Source: Flaccisagitta enflata
Taxonomy: Eukaryota > Chaetognatha > Sagittoidea > Aphragmophora
Length of the DNA: 64,000 nucleotides
Assembly: GCA_965153355.1 (NCBI GenBank)
Contig: OZ231126.1
Location: forward strand, 64,356,001 to 64,420,000
Reading direction: 5' to 3'
Made by a program: the position numbers and the translations under genes. Below, in pieces: positions 1 through 12,404 of the stretch. Positions within the stretch are counted from its first letter, which is position 1. Each line of letters begins with the position of its first letter. A model generated the notes under the pieces. The model searched no databases, was not told the origin of the DNA, and saw only the letters and a program-made list of their open reading frames with translations.

Positions 1-428
1 CCAAGGATCGCACATGGCCAGCGGTACCACATGCCCTGCTTGGAGTGATCAGCTGCAGAAGTGGAGTGAGAGCAGGGCAGCGGCCCCAAAGGGCCGATGT
101 CCTGTAGGACACATTAGTGAATTTACAGACATCCTGAGAAGGCACATTTGATGCCTTTGGGGCTACTTTCCTTGTTATTCAATGAGAACATTGATTTTTT
201 TCCATTTCACTGTCAATTTTCCATGTTATTCAATCTGAATTTTGCATTTATTTTGAAATTTTGTCAATTTTCCATGTTATGCAGTAGGGATTTCCCTTAC
301 TTTTAACTTCTAATAAATTTTCCATGTTATTCAATGGGAATGTCAGACAGACAAATGTACGGACAGACATCTGGAAATTCACCCCTGTGTCCTACAGGAC
401 ATTGGCCCTTTGGGGCCGCTGCCCAAAA
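1..428. mobile_element. FB element, foldback type with TCCTGTAGGACA arms
   Basis: The left arm (1-140) contains CCAAGGATCGCACATGG, AGCAGGGCAGCGGCCCC and TCCTGTAGGACACA. The right arm (about 365-428) is its inverse, ending TTTGGGGCCGCTGCCC. The interior shares CATGTTATTCAATG repeats, in reverse, with the element at 14643. No protein is encoded, so it is non-autonomous. It may extend left of the window. Confidence 0.7.
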
Positions 429-470
429 AGGAAAAAAAGAAAGAAAGGAAAAAAAAGTAGACAGACAGAC

Positions 471-474
<4 letters not shown>

Positions 475-505
<31 letters not shown>
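475..505. repeat. (GA)n microsatellite after (ACAG)n
   Basis: An ACAG run at 459-474 grades into GA dinucleotides. Confidence 0.9.
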
Positions 506-508
<3 letters not shown>

Positions 509-815
509 GTTAAGTTTCTGTTGGGACACTAAATTTGTCGGACACTAATTAGGGGGTTGCATGCCCTAAAAATCTAATGCTCTAATGGACCAAGAGTAAT
601 GGAAATCCGCTTATATCGAACTTAAAATATTAGTCCCTTTTGGTTATTTCTTTTTTTTCCTTTGTTGGTAATAATGGATATCTGTTAAAAATAAAAATCC
701 ATGGATGGGACAGTTACAACGGATAGAACAGCTAAAACGCTCTAATGGATCCAAGAGTAATGGAAATCCGCCTATATCGAATTTAAGGTACTAGTCCCTT
801 TTGGTTACCTATTTC
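506..815. repeat. Tandem AATGGAAATCCGC segments, no gene
   Basis: A segment containing CTCTAATGGA, AATGGAAATCCGC, ATATCGAA and TAGTCCCTTTTGG occurs at about 570-640 and 735-810, and again near 1265, 4960-5050 and 27125-27190. Where better preserved it ends in GGGGTTCAACTGTA, which looks like a pogo/Tc1-type terminal repeat. Confidence 0.55.
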
Positions 816-1030
816 TTTTTAGATGCGTCCATGCATCTCTATAAGAGGCTTTGTCTGTCCATCCGTCTTTCTGTTGGTCCGTTGGTCCGTTGGTCCGTTG
901 TGAGCACGAGTCATATATGGTGAAAACTCAAGGAAATCACGCAAAATGTTAACTGATTGCATCATTCCACATAACGAGCTAAGCAGCATGTGGACACATC
1001 GTTGTACCCCCGGGGTACTTGTTATTTCCT
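816..1030 (-). mobile_element. HP element, AGATGC stem
   Basis: It opens TTTTTAGATGCGTCCATGCATCT, in which AGATGC pairs with GCATCT. TATAAGAGGCTTTGTCTGTC and GGTCCGTT repeats follow, in the reverse orientation of the family consensus. Confidence 0.6.
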
Positions 1031-1117
1031 TTGTTGGCAATCAGGGGCGTATTTGACGGGGCGTCAGGGGCAGCATCTGCTGGCCTTTTTGTTGGGGTAC
1101 AAATCCCATCGGAACAC

Positions 1118-1121
<4 letters not shown>

Positions 1122-1171
<50 letters not shown>
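1122..1171. repeat. (GA)n microsatellite
   Basis: About 25 GA units. Just upstream, at 1042, the sequence CAGGGGCGTATTTGA resembles the terminal repeat of the element at 51761. Confidence 0.95.
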
Positions 1172-1173
<2 letters not shown>

Positions 1174-1307
1174 CAAAATGTTTCCAACTATAATACAATG
1201 GGGTTAAGATCAATCTACAGAGCCTATTCATCCCCTCGGCCATTCATTTAGTTGAGGTATTAAGTATTGTATTTCGAATTCAAAATATTAGTCCCTTTTG
1301 GTCATTC

Positions 1308-1454
1308 CTTTTTAGTCGCAGACACGTAACTCTACACCTTGGTGTGTCGGTCGGTAGGTCGGTCTGTACGTCGGTCGGAAGGTCACATTTTTGAATTCCG
1401 AGCAGTTTTTGCATTAACCGTCCGCGACTGAATTGCCGTGTATCCGGCCTTGTT
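1308..1454 (-). mobile_element. HP element, degenerate AGTCGC stem
   Basis: It runs from TTTTTAGTCGCAGACACG through GTCGGTCGGTAGG to GCCGTGTATCCGGCCTTGTT, the inverse of the canonical ACAAGGCCGGATACACGG head. Confidence 0.7.
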
Positions 1455-1664
1455 ATTTCCTTTGTTGGCAATAATGGAAATCTGTTTAAAATTAAAAAAA
1501 CCTCTAGGCATCGTTGTTGCGGGGTTCAACTGTACTTGTTATAATAGTATTTGAGCTACGAAATTGACCGCTACCACATCCCTAATGTAAACTTTGATTT
1601 GTCAATATGTCAATTGCAGTTTTTGAAGTGAAAAACCATAAAAAGTAAAATAATTGATATTGAT

Positions 1665-2437
1665 TACACCGCTTTCAGATCGAAATGTCGCGAAAAGAAG
1701 ATATATTACTCCAAAACTATTTATAGTAAGTAGTTTTTTCTTTTTTCCCCTGGTAGATAATTTGATTAAGTTTTGCTACAAGCAAAGAACATCCCACCAA
1801 CAAAAAAATTCAAGCCTCTCACTCACATGCATGCACATGCACAATAAATGAATATTGCATGTTTCACATTGAAGGATTTTTTCCCAACAACTTTTTCTTT
1901 ACTTTATTTCAGAGCTGTCATTTCTACACAAATTAAGCTGAATTGCTGGGATTGGTCTAGAATTCAAGAGAATTTTATGTAGATTATGTTGTAAGGAAAA
2001 AATGTTCTCACTGATATCAATTTTGAACAATTTGCAGACAATTTTTCAAAATTTTCTCAAATCTTGAGGTTTTTGCGGTGTTTTGGGGTCAAAATCAATC
2101 ATTACTGCATCATATAAGTCAAATCTTTTAGAATTTCAAACAAAACTTCATTAATTCCTCATAACCAACACTGTAGGGACACTCTTGTTGAAAAAAAGAA
2201 GCACTGCTGCTATCTAACCTCATTTTTTCTATAAAAAAAGGCCATTTTTTGCTGAAATCGACTAATTTTTGTCATGAAATTTAGAGCAAATATATCAACA
2301 CTGGGGCTTTAATTCTTTTTTTGTAACAAAACTTAATCAAATTATCTACCACAGGAAAAAAAAATCAAGTAGTTGTCTTAAGTATTTTAGGAGTAATATA
2401 TCTTCTTTTCCCGACATTTCGATCTGAAAGCGGTGTA
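1665..2437. mobile_element. Foldback element (about 770 bp) with TA flanks
   Basis: The left arm starts CACCGCTTTCAGATCGAAA and the right arm ends TTTCGATCTGAAAGCGGTG; the arms pair over about 125 bases. Both sides carry TA, as expected for Tc1/mariner-type target duplication. There is no open frame for a transposase. Partial copies lie near 3045 and 3215. Confidence 0.7.
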
Positions 2438-2500
2438 TTCATTATTGCATAAATGTTTAGAGATAGGATCGTAGGATCTAGTATTTTATGAATATTTCAG

Positions 2501-2554
2501 GAAATTAGTAATTGTAGTGAAATTAGTAATTGTAGTGAAATTAGTAATTGTAGT
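2501..2554 (+). repeat. Three tandem 18-base units upstream of the protease promoter
   Basis: The unit GAAATTAGTAATTGTAGT is repeated three times exactly, about 190 bases before the TATA box. Whether it binds anything is unknown. Confidence 0.9.
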
Positions 2555-2746
2555 GAAAATCTGTTCTATGTTCTCTTTTTCATGGGCCGCACCGTACATT
2601 TGCAGTTGCATCTTACATAGGCTTTAAATCGTCGAATTTTTTTTGTTTTGATAACCTGTAAATGTGAGTTTAGACCGCAAAAGCCGCTACATATCGACGT
2701 CATCTCTCGACAAGCGGTTTCGAGAATTTGGCCGATTACGAACGGG

Positions 2747-2754
2747 TATAAATA
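2747..2754 (+). promoter_or_regulatory. TATA box of the serine protease gene
   Basis: A perfect TATAAATA lies 51 bases before the start codon at 2805. With the usual 25-30 base spacing, transcription would start near 2778-2785, leaving a 5' UTR of only about 20-27 bases. The surrounding 2560-2800 segment is free of the dispersed repeats that fill the rest of the window, consistent with a promoter. Confidence 0.55.
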
Positions 2755-2804
2755 CGGCTAAAAATCGTATCGAGGTTTTACTGATTAATTAAGTGCAATC
2801 GATC

Positions 2805-2871
2805 ATGGCGGACTTTACTGCGTATGTTATTTTTGTGGTCCTCGCGTCAATTTCCGTGATCCTCGCTGAAG
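2805..2871 (+). CDS. Serine protease exon 1: signal peptide
   Basis: Starts [20 protein letters not shown] and ends in phase 1 at a strong donor (GAAG/GTAAGT). It encodes essentially only the signal peptide, a common layout in secreted protease genes. The ATG was chosen because it sits 51 bases after a TATA box and directly opens a hydrophobic stretch. Confidence 0.8.
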
Positions 2872-5800
2872 GTAAGTCTGACAGCGGTGTTTGGGTGCTG
2901 ACAATACAGTCAAATAACATTCTAACAAACTCGCCTGCAGCAAAATTTTGCTAAATTTTCTTTTTCATTGTATGTTGGTTTTGAAAAATACTCAACAAAA
3001 TATTTTCTTGGTCTACACAGTCACACAGATAGATAGGACTGTCGCCAAAAGAACCTATATTACTCCTAAATTACTTGAGAAAACCATTTGATTTTTAGGT
3101 GCGACAAAGTGACTCTTTAACTGGCTGTGTCGGTCAGTCGGTCGGTCGGTCGGTTTGTTGGTTGGTAACGCATTTGCTCGACGATCCACTTGTCGAACTT
3201 GGCCTTGTTTTCTGTGCTAGACAATTTGATTAAGTTAAGTACATTAAATTCTTGCAATGTTGAGACCTATCCCAGCATTTTAGCTCAATTTGTTCAGAAA
3301 TGAAAGCTTTATGAACTAAAGTACAAAATGGGTTGTTGGGAAAAAAATCTGTTATTGTGAAACCGGTATATTCATCTTTTTAAAGAAGAAGGCTTAAAAT
3401 TTGTAGTCAGTAGGACATTCTTCTGTATCGTTTAAACATATTGGTCTTGTTTGTACAAAGAAGTACCCCGGGGTAGGGGACGAGCTACAACTCAAAATTT
3501 CTAAGGCTGGGAGCGCATCTCGTTTTGAAAAAAACTCGCCCCCTGAGGTGTTGAGAGTCATTGGGCGCATATCACCACTGATCTAGGCGTTCTTGGTTTT
3601 GTTCGACGGAGATTCGATTTCTCTTGCCGTCGGCTTTAACTAAATGTCATTTTTTTCTTCTTAGAGGCCCCCAGAGCCCCCAAAAAGCCCTTGATGAAAA
3701 AAAAATGTGTGATGCAATCGATAGGAAATTGTTTGATTTGCCTAGATCCAAAGTCTTGTATTTTCACTTTTTTTTCAAAAAAACGTTGAAAATTTTTGTG
3801 TCGTGCGTCAGGGACATTGAAAAAAAAACCATAAAATATTTTCTTGACAAATGGTTTTCATAAGTGGGGTGCAATCGATAGAAAATTGTTTGATTCGCCT
3901 AGATCCAAAATCTTGTTTTTTCACTTTTTTTTCAAAAAACTTAAAAAGATTTTATGTTGTGCATTGGGAACTTCGAAAAAAAATCACAAATGAGATACGA
4001 TAGAGACGATATGGATGATATTAAAGTGATGATATTAAACGCTTCTCGTTTCAGTCGATTACACCTGCAAATAACGTGCTTCTAAGAAAGATAAGCTGTG
4101 CTCAGTTAAGGAAAAGCTGCTTCTAATTCTTATCAAATCGCATCTTTCCCTTTAGTTTATTTTCATCATACTGTAAGAATCTTACAGTTACACGATCCAC
4201 TCGGGTGTGCCAATATACAAAACATTATTCTATGGAGATATCACAGTAGGACAACATGGGGCTACTAATCTAAGGGCCTTCATTGTTTTTCTTTTTTCAT
4301 ATTTCGCTGATCTTCCGTTTTTAAGTGCGTCCTCGCACTTCTATAAGAGGTCATGTCCGTTGGTCGGTCGGTTGGTCGGTCGGTCGGTTGGTAACGCAAA
4401 CGTTTGAAATGCGCAAAATGGCTCATTCTGACGTATTTCTTCATTCCTATCACCTTTCCTGCCTTACCACATTCATTTTCATCCATCCATCCATTCATTC
4501 ATTCATTCATTCATTCATCAAAAACGTTAATTCACAAGTTCTTAATCAAGCGAGGCGCACTTATTGGCCTTAACTTGGCCTTGTTTTCAAAACCCTTGTT
4601 TTGCCCCTAATTTGCATTTCGTTGTAATCATGTAACTGAGTTTATTTCATTTGCTACGTTTGTTGAGGAGTTCGAATCATTTTTCATGGCACCATGAGGT
4701 ATAAAACTGAACAGCAGCCTACTTAGTACCATCACATCAGAAGTCCATAACTGTAGAATGATATTTTTTAAATACATTTTCTGTTTCTTGGCAACCAAGA
4801 GTGCGGATTTCAATCACAAAATAGAACGGTTGCCGATCGATTTGTGAAAAAAGGAATACGGTGATTATCTTGACATCAATACCCCCTCTTGAGTTAGTGT
4901 TATGATGTCGAAATCGGACATCACCCCTATTTGGCACACCTGAACGATTCACTTATATCGGACAAAAAATTTCGGTCCCTTCAAGTGATTTGCTTTTACC
5001 TCGTATATTGGCAACAATAGAAATCCCTCTATATCAGATAATATTTGTTAGTCCATTGGCATCCGTTATCACGGGGTTCAACTGTACATGGCTTTTGTGA
5101 GGGCCGTAATGACCTACCATTTATGGTTACACTTTTCTTTGTAGAGTGTGGTTTGAAAGGCGGAGGATCAAATATCATAGGTGGCGTAGATGCCGGACAT
5201 GGGGAGTTTCCGTGGCAGGTAAGAGAACCGTAAGACGCAACCTTACGGGATGTGTACACCTTCACTTAGCGCGTAAGACAGAAAGTACATACACATAACA
5301 CATAACCTAAATGCCACGTTGTCTGACGTCCGCCTAATTCTGTGAGAGGTGTTATCATTAGGAAATGTCAAATGTATGATTAAAAAACGAGGCCGGATAC
5401 ACGCGTACGGATAAGCAAAGGAGATGATGGAAAAGCCTATTTAGATAGGAGCAGTAATGTAAAAAGTGACGAGGGGATCACTGTTTCGGTGCGAATAGAT
5501 GGGCAGGGGCATACAACCCCCATTCATACCTTACCCCCACTTAGACACACAGTCAAAAACAAGGCCGGATACACGGCAATCCAGTCGCGGACGGTTGGGC
5601 AGGAGCAGTAATGTGAAAACCGCTCGGAATTCAAAAATGTTACCGACGGGCCGACCGACATGGCGTGTCCGTGACTAAAAATAACTGCAGTATCATAATC
5701 GCGCGTTTTCATACTTTTTAACTGAATCGCCAGGGATGGATCGTCGGACGGACGAACAGACAAACAGACAAAGCCTCTTTTAGAGTGGCGTGTCCGCGAC

Positions 5801-6543
5801 TTAGAACCACTTGCAAATGCAAAAAAAAAAAATGTTACGGACCAACCAACAGACCGACAGACGGACATAGCGGTTTATGGAGACGTTAGTACGCGACTAA
5901 AAACAGTAAACGGTAACCCCAGTCGCGTGCGAATGGGTAGGGTCAGTGATAGTGGGCCATTTAGATTCCCATCATGGACCGGACAGGTGCTAAATGACAA
6001 ACGACTTTAATCAGTTGTTACTGTCGTATGCAAAATTTTACATTTATTGGCATAGAATTTGTAATCCCTTACAGTCAGTGAACAAAACGGTATTTGTAGA
6101 TATGTCAGCAGTTTGGCTTATCTCAACGCGTTGAGATCTCTCATTCTAGAATATTCCAACGCATTGGGATCTCACATTTGGCAAGATTTTTTTCAAAAAA
6201 ATGAGATCTCAACATGTTGGAATACGCCAGAATAAGAGATTTCAATGCATTGAGATATCTACAAATACCGTAATGTCCATAGACTGCGTAGAAGATTTTG
6301 CAGTTATTCCCGTAGGTCGAATTACTGGTCCATTCTCGTGGAAAATGGTATCACAATTGCGGAGGAACGCTGATTAACAAACGATGGGTGCTTACTGCTG
6401 CCCATTGTCTCGCGGAGTACAATAAACCATCAACATACAAGGTAAGGAGTAACCGCCTTCGTGTGCATTTTGGGGACCTAATCTCACAAGCATCATATAC
6501 AATAACTCCCTGCAATAAGTGTCGGTTATTTAGGAAAACACAA

Positions 6544-6590
<47 letters not shown>

Positions 6591-9500
6591 GTTAAAATCT
6601 ATCAGCTTGGTGAGAAGAAGTAGTTGAATGATTTTTGAACTTTTTAACATATTCTAAAGAAACATGGTTTTCATTTTCTTATGCGGAAAAAGCCCTCGAC
6701 CAACTAAATGTGATCTCAAATGAAATTGATAGCCTGATAGGGTAAGTAAATTTTGAAATTCTTTTATTTGGCGCAAAGCAGAATGTTCTAGGACAAATAT
6801 TTTTTGAGCTATGATTTTTTAAAGATTTTTAGTCGCATTTGCGAGCAGTTTTGGGGTTACTGCTTGGTTGGTCAATTTCATCCTTGATCCTACCCACCCA
6901 CACGGGACTCAGGTAGCCTTGTCTTTTTTTCTAAATTGAAATGGGATTGATAAAGGTTTTGATGTAAGTATGCAAATACAAGAAAACATGTAAGTAATTC
7001 TAGCTAGTTGTCTGCTTGATTGATTTCTAGTATTTTAGCCCATCCAGCTCATTTGGCTCAGTCCTATTTTCTCTAATTTTCAGTGCAATCAATATATGCA
7101 ATTGCTTTTGATTTGATCTAACAAATAAAAAATATTCAAGTGATTAAATACAAAAACTTGGTGAAAAGTGATCAATGCTTATGACTTTTTTCCTCACGGC
7201 GAAAGCCGCCAATACTGGTACTTGGATTGAAAGGCTGAAGATCATTGCTTGAAAGGTTTAACAAGCCCTGGAAAGATAACCTGAAACAAGCAGTTGTTAC
7301 ACTAGAAGGAAGTTTTACAAGATGTAGCCGTGTCGGGACAAAAACATTGATGTTCTAGGTAGTAGTTTTAATTGGTTTTCTTTACTAATACGCCGCACTG
7401 CACTGTATGACTATGTGTAATGTATAGACTCGCTGTAGACCCGCTGCGTTGTTATATTTATAGATTCGCGTGGGTGAATGGATTTTGAACAAAGATGATG
7501 GAAGTGAACGTGAGTACGAGTTGGACAAGTTTTTCCGACACGAAAACTTCAATCCCCGACCATTCTGGTTCCCCAGAACCGAAACTTATGAAAATGACAT
7601 CGCCCTCATTAAACTTAAAGAAGATGTCGACATGAAAGGTGAGACTAACTAGTTTGTCTTAACTGGAGCCATCGGGTGTGTCACTATGCAAAAGTATCTT
7701 TCATCAGATCACAGGAAAAGCTCGTTAAAAATATATGTATATTGTCAGCGTCTCAACTAAATTTTGTTGAAAAAAAAATTTTTAGTGGTTAAAAACTGTC
7801 GAGCTTATAGTTTTGTCTGATGCGCATATTGTTTGTCAGATGAGCATATTGCTTGTCAGATGAGCATATTATTTTTCAGATGAGCATATTGTTTGTCAGT
7901 AGATTTTTTTCATTTTTGAAATATAGACCAGCCCATCTTTAATAAATTTTTTCTGAATAATAATGGTTTTTCATGTATTATTATTGCAAATCTTTCCTTC
8001 AAATATCATATCTTACTAATCTTATTCATTTTCTTATACTGGTTTTTTTTTCCTTTTCATTTTGACATTTTCATTTTGACCTTTTTGAAACACAAATGTT
8101 GCCTTCAGAGGCACGCTGTCGTAAGTTATGTAAAGCTTGTTGGTCTTTAAGCTCTGTCGATCTTGAAACTGGTTGCTGACGGCCCTTAGACATTCCGCCC
8201 CAGACTCTTATGTGTAACCATGGGTTACCTGTTATTGACGTTCTATGATATTTTTAATTTGACATGGAAATCTCAGGTCCGTTTGTTGGCACTGCTTGCT
8301 TACCTACCACTGGAAAGGACTATCGTGGGCAAACGGGTTGTTGGCTCTCTGGCTGGGGGCGTAATAACACACCTCCAGCCCCCGGCGCTGAACATCTTCA
8401 AAAAGTAAGAAAAATGTCACCCACTCACTAGTGCTCACAGGGTGAAAAAATAATCAAGTTGAGTGACCATTGCCCCCACCTCACTGTGCTCTGAGAGCAC
8501 ATCACCTTGGCCTTGGCCCTTGGGACAATAAAAGTTAAGCACTCGGTTTTGGCTGGTACTTATATGTGAAATCGGTTTAGTTTGTTGTAATGTATAAAGC
8601 CTAAAGGGTTGACGATGGGGTATGGCATCCCCCTACGGCTTACCTTAGGAAAAAAAAACTTAAAGTATAAAAATATATGATCAATCACTCATTTTGCAGA
8701 ATCTTAGCTTCATCTATTTGATTGATAAGCAAAACCAGCAAAGGATTCGAACCTGGAACCTTTAAGCAAAATGAAGTCAAAACGAAATCACGCGAGTTAC
8801 TTACTAGACCAATTTCAGCAGCTATACAAGAGGGGCGAATTTTCTATCAACAGAGCTGCCAAACCCCATCTTCAACCTTGTAGGACATAAGCATTGTACA
8901 TATACAGTTTCATTTCATTTGCTCAAATGCTATTTAGGATATGAGAGCCCCCGTATTTCCAAGTCTAGACGAGATGTACTGTATGAAATATGATCTAAGA
9001 TTATCTCAGCGTCTATAAAAGCTGTAGATATTAAAAAAAAGCAAATTAATTAACATCAAATCATTTGATCACCAAATGAGTGCAATCTTTTCTGAAATAT
9101 GAATCATGAATTTTAAATTATGATTATGTTTTTCATGGCACCATCTGACTTCGAAGGATGAAAAAGTCCCTTAAATGATTCGATTGATTCATTCATTCAT
9201 TCACTCAATCATTCATTCATTCATTCATTCATTCATTCATTCATTCATTCATTCATTCATTCATTCATTCATTCATTCATCTATTCATTCATTCATTCAT
9301 TCATTCATTCATTCATTCATTCATTCATTCATTCATTCATTCATTCATTCATTCATTCATTCATTCATTCATTCGAAACGTTCATTGACAAATTCTTAAT
9401 CAAGCGAGGCGCACTTATTGGCCGTAACTTGGTCTTGTTTCCTAGATAGTGGGTCTGATCGTCCGAGTTTTTAAGTAATCGATGTGTGCCTTTCATCCTT

Positions 9501-11625
9501 CAATAGATGGACGGCAAGATATGGAGGGACGTGGAGTTAAGACGTGCTTGGGCCCTGAAAGGGAAAAAATTACCTCAAAAAGTGGTTGGCTTTGGAGAGC
9601 CTTTCAAATGGTCTGGCTGCCACGTAAGTATTGCCTCTGGCACTAGTCTTTTGAACGAATTAAGGACGATGATTTACCATAATTGGGGGTACAAATTTAA
9701 GGTGGGGGTTGGGTTAGGAAAATGAAAGCAATTTTGTCAAGTTTCGTCGGAAAAAATATTTTTTCTTTTTTTGGGCAGCGGCTCCGAAGGGGACAAAGTC
9801 CTGTAGAACACAGGGGGAATCTGTCCGTACGTCCGTACATCCGTCCCCCCCCCGCCCCATCCTCAGGGCTTCGTCTCCTTTTCTGACCCAAATTCTGCCA
9901 AATAAACCAAATCCAAGCAATATGGCCAAAATCCAAACAAAATGGCCCAAATCCAAGCATTTTGGCCCAAGATCAAGCAAAATGCTCTATTTCTGGCCCG
10001 AGGTCCACCAATTTGCCCCCTTAACACTAAGATCTAGATCTATAATGTGGCCTCCGACAGCTAGATTCTGACCAGATTTTGGTCAGATTTGAGCCATTAT
10101 GCTTGGATTTGGGCTATTTGGCAGAATTTGGGTTAGAATAGGTCCCAAAGGAGACCAAGCCCTGAGGATGGGGCGGGGGGAGGGGACAAATGAATGGACA
10201 AATATATGGACGCACTGATTCCCCCTGTATTCTACAGGACTTTGTCCCCTTCGGGGCCGCTGCCCTGCTTCCCCTCAACTTAAATCATACACTATTCAAG
10301 CAGGGCACAGTTACCGCTGACCACTTACTGCCTATGGGCTGCTATTTTTGGCTCTTTTTGGGCAGCGGCCCTGACGGGGACAAAGTCCTGTAGAACACGG
10401 GGACTTTCGTTCATCCGTTTGTTGTCCGTTCGACCATCCCCCCAGGCAAGCCCGGGCGATACTGGCTTTTTTTTAACTATACGACTTACTATACAATTTA
10501 GCTAACTATTGGGGCGATTCCAATACTATACAATACAATACAATACTCTTAAGTATTGGGGTACAATACCCGATTAATACCCACTACCCATTACCCAATC
10601 AATACACAAAGAAAAGTGCTTCATTTATGAAGTATTTAAATTTCGATGCCTTAAACTAAGTGCTGTCGTCAATCAGTTAGATTACCGTAACATTTTGATT
10701 TAAACATCATCATATGATTCTACAAATCACATTGTTGTATGTTTGGGACATTTGTTGTAAACCAGTGAAAGCAAATGCAGAAAAGAAAATTCTATTCTCT
10801 AAAGTCGAGTCAAATCAGAAATTCACATATTGTAAAAAATTCTCTACAAAACTTTGTTTCCATGATTAAAAGCGCTCGTGCAGTCAAAGCGTTCACTGCC
10901 ACTGAAACGTAATGGCGTCATTTGGCGGCTGGTACAAGAAGGAGAAAATTTCTGTTTGCAAGTTGGCTAAGCATTTGTTATAGTATATGCATTTGTATTC
11001 CGTTTGTTTATGAAATTTGCCTCTGCAAAGCCGTACACATAGCAAGAAGGAGAAGAACAGGAATTTTTTTCAAGTAACAAACAACGCTATGGATGGGGTA
11101 GCCCCTAAGACAGAAAATGTTTTTTTTAGGAGCCATAGGTTGAGGGGTTTAAGTCGACGCGACAACCATGTGTAAACTCAGAACACCTGGCGCCTCACTC
11201 CCACAAGTCCAGGAAATAGAATGTAATTGGGTGATTTGCGCTATAAAACTAGATCTGTTTGAAAGATGTTTTCTTGGTAGAAAATCTTAGCCGCTTATAC
11301 ATTCAGGTTCTATCATCTACTGACTATGTAGTTCAAGTCTTCGTCTTGCATTGTCATGGCTGACGGCCCTGAATTTTGCATTTTACGTATGAGGGTATTT
11401 TTACTCCATTTTCCTAGATCTCAGCAAACTGCACTTTTGAGTTCATTTAGTACTCTGAGGTTTATACCTTGTCCTCTATATGAATGAGCTGCCCTGAAAC
11501 TAAGCCTAGGGGGTAAATTGGGTCTATCCACATTAATATTTAGTAAGAGACAAATGATTTTGGGCCTAAAATGATTCTATTTCCTGATATCGTATAAATC
11601 ATGGGACTGTGGCCTGGCTTCACCT

Positions 11626-11715
<90 letters not shown>

Positions 11716-11743
11716 AGTGTGCACGAAGAAAACAATGACATAG

Positions 11744-11819
<76 letters not shown>

Positions 11820-11866
11820 CTCTCTCTCTCTCGTTAGTTTGCACGAAAACAATGACATAGTTTCGA

Positions 11867-11932
<66 letters not shown>

Positions 11933-12285
11933 ACTTTGCACGAAGAAAACAATGAGACATTCGACACCATGTCATTGTTTGATCGAAACAATTTCTCCCG
12001 CAACCAACCCGCTTGTAAATTGAGCGGTAAAAAGTAACAAGGCCTGATACACGGCTTCCACAGTCACGTGCGGGTGAGCAGGGGCCATATTTGAGGTCAC
12101 TAGACCATTTGGGCAAGAACAGTGACGTCGCAGAATAAAAAAAGTAAAGTGTGACCGACCAACAGACAGACCGACCAACGGACCAAGCAGGGTGTAAAGT
12201 CGCGTAGGATTCATTTGTCTTTCTGTACCATCATGAAAAAAGAAAAGCAATACAGGTAGGTAGAGAAGTTTATCAATCTATCAAC

Positions 12286-12331
<46 letters not shown>

Positions 12332-12336
12332 CTCTG

Positions 12337-12404
<68 letters not shown>

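Noticed and set aside
2872-5144. Alternative first exon within protease intron 1
   Set aside because: No second hydrophobic start with a phase-1 donor was found; exon 1 at 2805 has both a TATA box and a strong donor.
5524-5868. 114-codon frame on - with [10 protein letters not shown] and similar frames elsewhere (15500-15856, 17308-17718)
   Set aside because: These frames arise from HP or FB repeat sequence (GTCGGTCGGT and similar) and recur with every copy.
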